From NCBI GenBank assembly GCA_016719885.1, contig JADJYF010000005.1:310001-374000 (forward strand): DNA of 64,000 nt, read 5' to 3'. This DNA is from Pseudomonadota bacterium (lineage in GTDB: Bacteria > Pseudomonadota > Gammaproteobacteria > Ga0077536). The position numbers and the translations under genes were made by a program. This document shows positions 63,663-64,000 of this stretch, one piece after another (position 1 is the stretch's first letter; each line of letters starts with the position of its first letter). Under the pieces are notes generated by a model. That model was not told the DNA's origin. It saw nothing but the letters and a program-made list of their open reading frames with translations, and made no database searches.

Positions 63663-63775
63663 TGTCGCGCTCCCCGCTGGCTTGAATTCGAATCGAGCGC
63701 GAGACCATATCGGGATGACCGGCGCGCCGCAACGTCACGACGGGTAAGGACGCCAGCAATCGCACGCGCAAACGA

Positions 63776-63839
63776 CAACGCCGGCGATATGCCGGCGTTG
63801 CTTGAAACAACAGATTGGGCCGCACCTCTTGAGTGCGGC
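63776..63839 (-). terminator. double hairpin after the right-edge gene
   Basis: Two stems follow the stop of the minus-strand gene at 63855. One is GCCGCAC/GTGCGGC around a 7-nt loop (63819-63839), the next a perfect 10-bp stem CAACGCCGGC/GCCGGCGTTG around 5 nt (63776-63800). U-tracts are poor. They lie between this gene and the SDR gene start (63662) on the same strand. Confidence 0.55.
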
Positions 63840-63854
63840 ACGTGGGCCCCCACC

Positions 63855-64000
63855 CTAGTTTTCGATGCCGCCTATCGGCTCGGTGACGACATCGAAGATG
63901 CCGACCGTGCCTTTCACGGCGCCGCCCAGCAACTGGATGCCGCCCTTGATGCCGCCGCGCACCGCGCCGCTGATGACGCCGAGGGGACCGTAGCTCTGGT
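63855..64000 (-). CDS. C-terminal part of a glycine-rich protein, 5' end outside window
   Basis: The last 48 residues are visible: QSYGPLGVISGAVRGGIKGG, then IQLLGGAVKGTVGIFDVVTE and PIGGIEN. Regular spacing of Gly and small residues is glycine-zipper-like. The ending resembles the small exported protein encoded at 3697-4011. The full length is unknown because the gene enters from the right edge. Confidence 0.55.
   Translation of the reverse strand, partial: QSYGPLGVISGAVRGGIKGGIQLLGGAVKGTVGIFDVVTEPIGGIEN

Overview
This is a GC-rich (about two-thirds G+C) bacterial chromosome segment that reads like a gammaproteobacterium, most likely an environmental relative of the catabolically versatile groups. 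Pointers are a CpxR-like box, an FNR/ANR-type palindrome, a DUF2058 (YaiL) gene, a PEP-CTERM protein with its TPR partner, RAYT-type REP palindromes and many acyl-CoA dehydrogenases. The lineage is inference; no rRNA or tRNA gene is visible.

Layout. 1-2.8 kb: a cobalamin-type radical SAM protein (cut by the window edge) coupled to a TPR/O-GlcNAc-transferase-like protein. 2.9-8.8 kb: an AlkA-type glycosylase, then a minus-strand run cinA - SelW-like selenoprotein - paiB, a cytochrome P450 and a divergent ketopantoate reductase. The selenoprotein is the standout: its in-frame TGA makes a CxxU motif, and a SECIS-like hairpin follows directly. 8.8-19 kb: an MCP-like protein, an HSL-type esterase, a hybrid histidine kinase, a long acyl-CoA dehydrogenase, an OprC/NosA-like TonB receptor and a cytochrome c. 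19-28.5 kb: a Tat-exported DUF1329 protein, a PEP-CTERM protein with a PrsT-like TPR protein, a macro-domain protein, an NlpC/P60 lipoprotein and a GlcG/HbpS-like secreted protein. 28.6-42.4 kb: VOC proteins, a phosphotransferase, a Gfo/Idh/MocA oxidoreductase, a K+ channel and a CPA2 antiporter, two LLM flavoproteins, a proline iminopeptidase, a quinoprotein dehydrogenase with a fused cytochrome c, and a DUF442-like phosphatase.

42.4-47.5 kb: an envelope-stress-like module. An OmpR-type regulator and its kinase (the kinase is split by two compensating frameshifts) diverge from a PspA-like / membrane protein / von Willebrand A operon, with a CpxR-like GTAAA-N6-GTAAA box between them. 47.7-50.4 kb: an SMP-30 protein and a small membrane protein, then a decayed carboxymuconolactone decarboxylase / ECF41 sigma-factor pair. 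50.4-64 kb: a catabolic block of two acyl-CoA dehydrogenase pairs, EthD and AhpD-like proteins, an LLM flavoprotein, an MFS pump (frameshifted), alpha/beta hydrolases and an SDR, plus a receiver-ANTAR regulator.

Two families of palindromes, GTAG + GTGCGAAT-TC-ATTCGCAC and GTGG + GTCAGGCT-TC-AGCCTGAC, recur between genes. They often form inverted pairs, and several genes take their stop codons from inside or between them.
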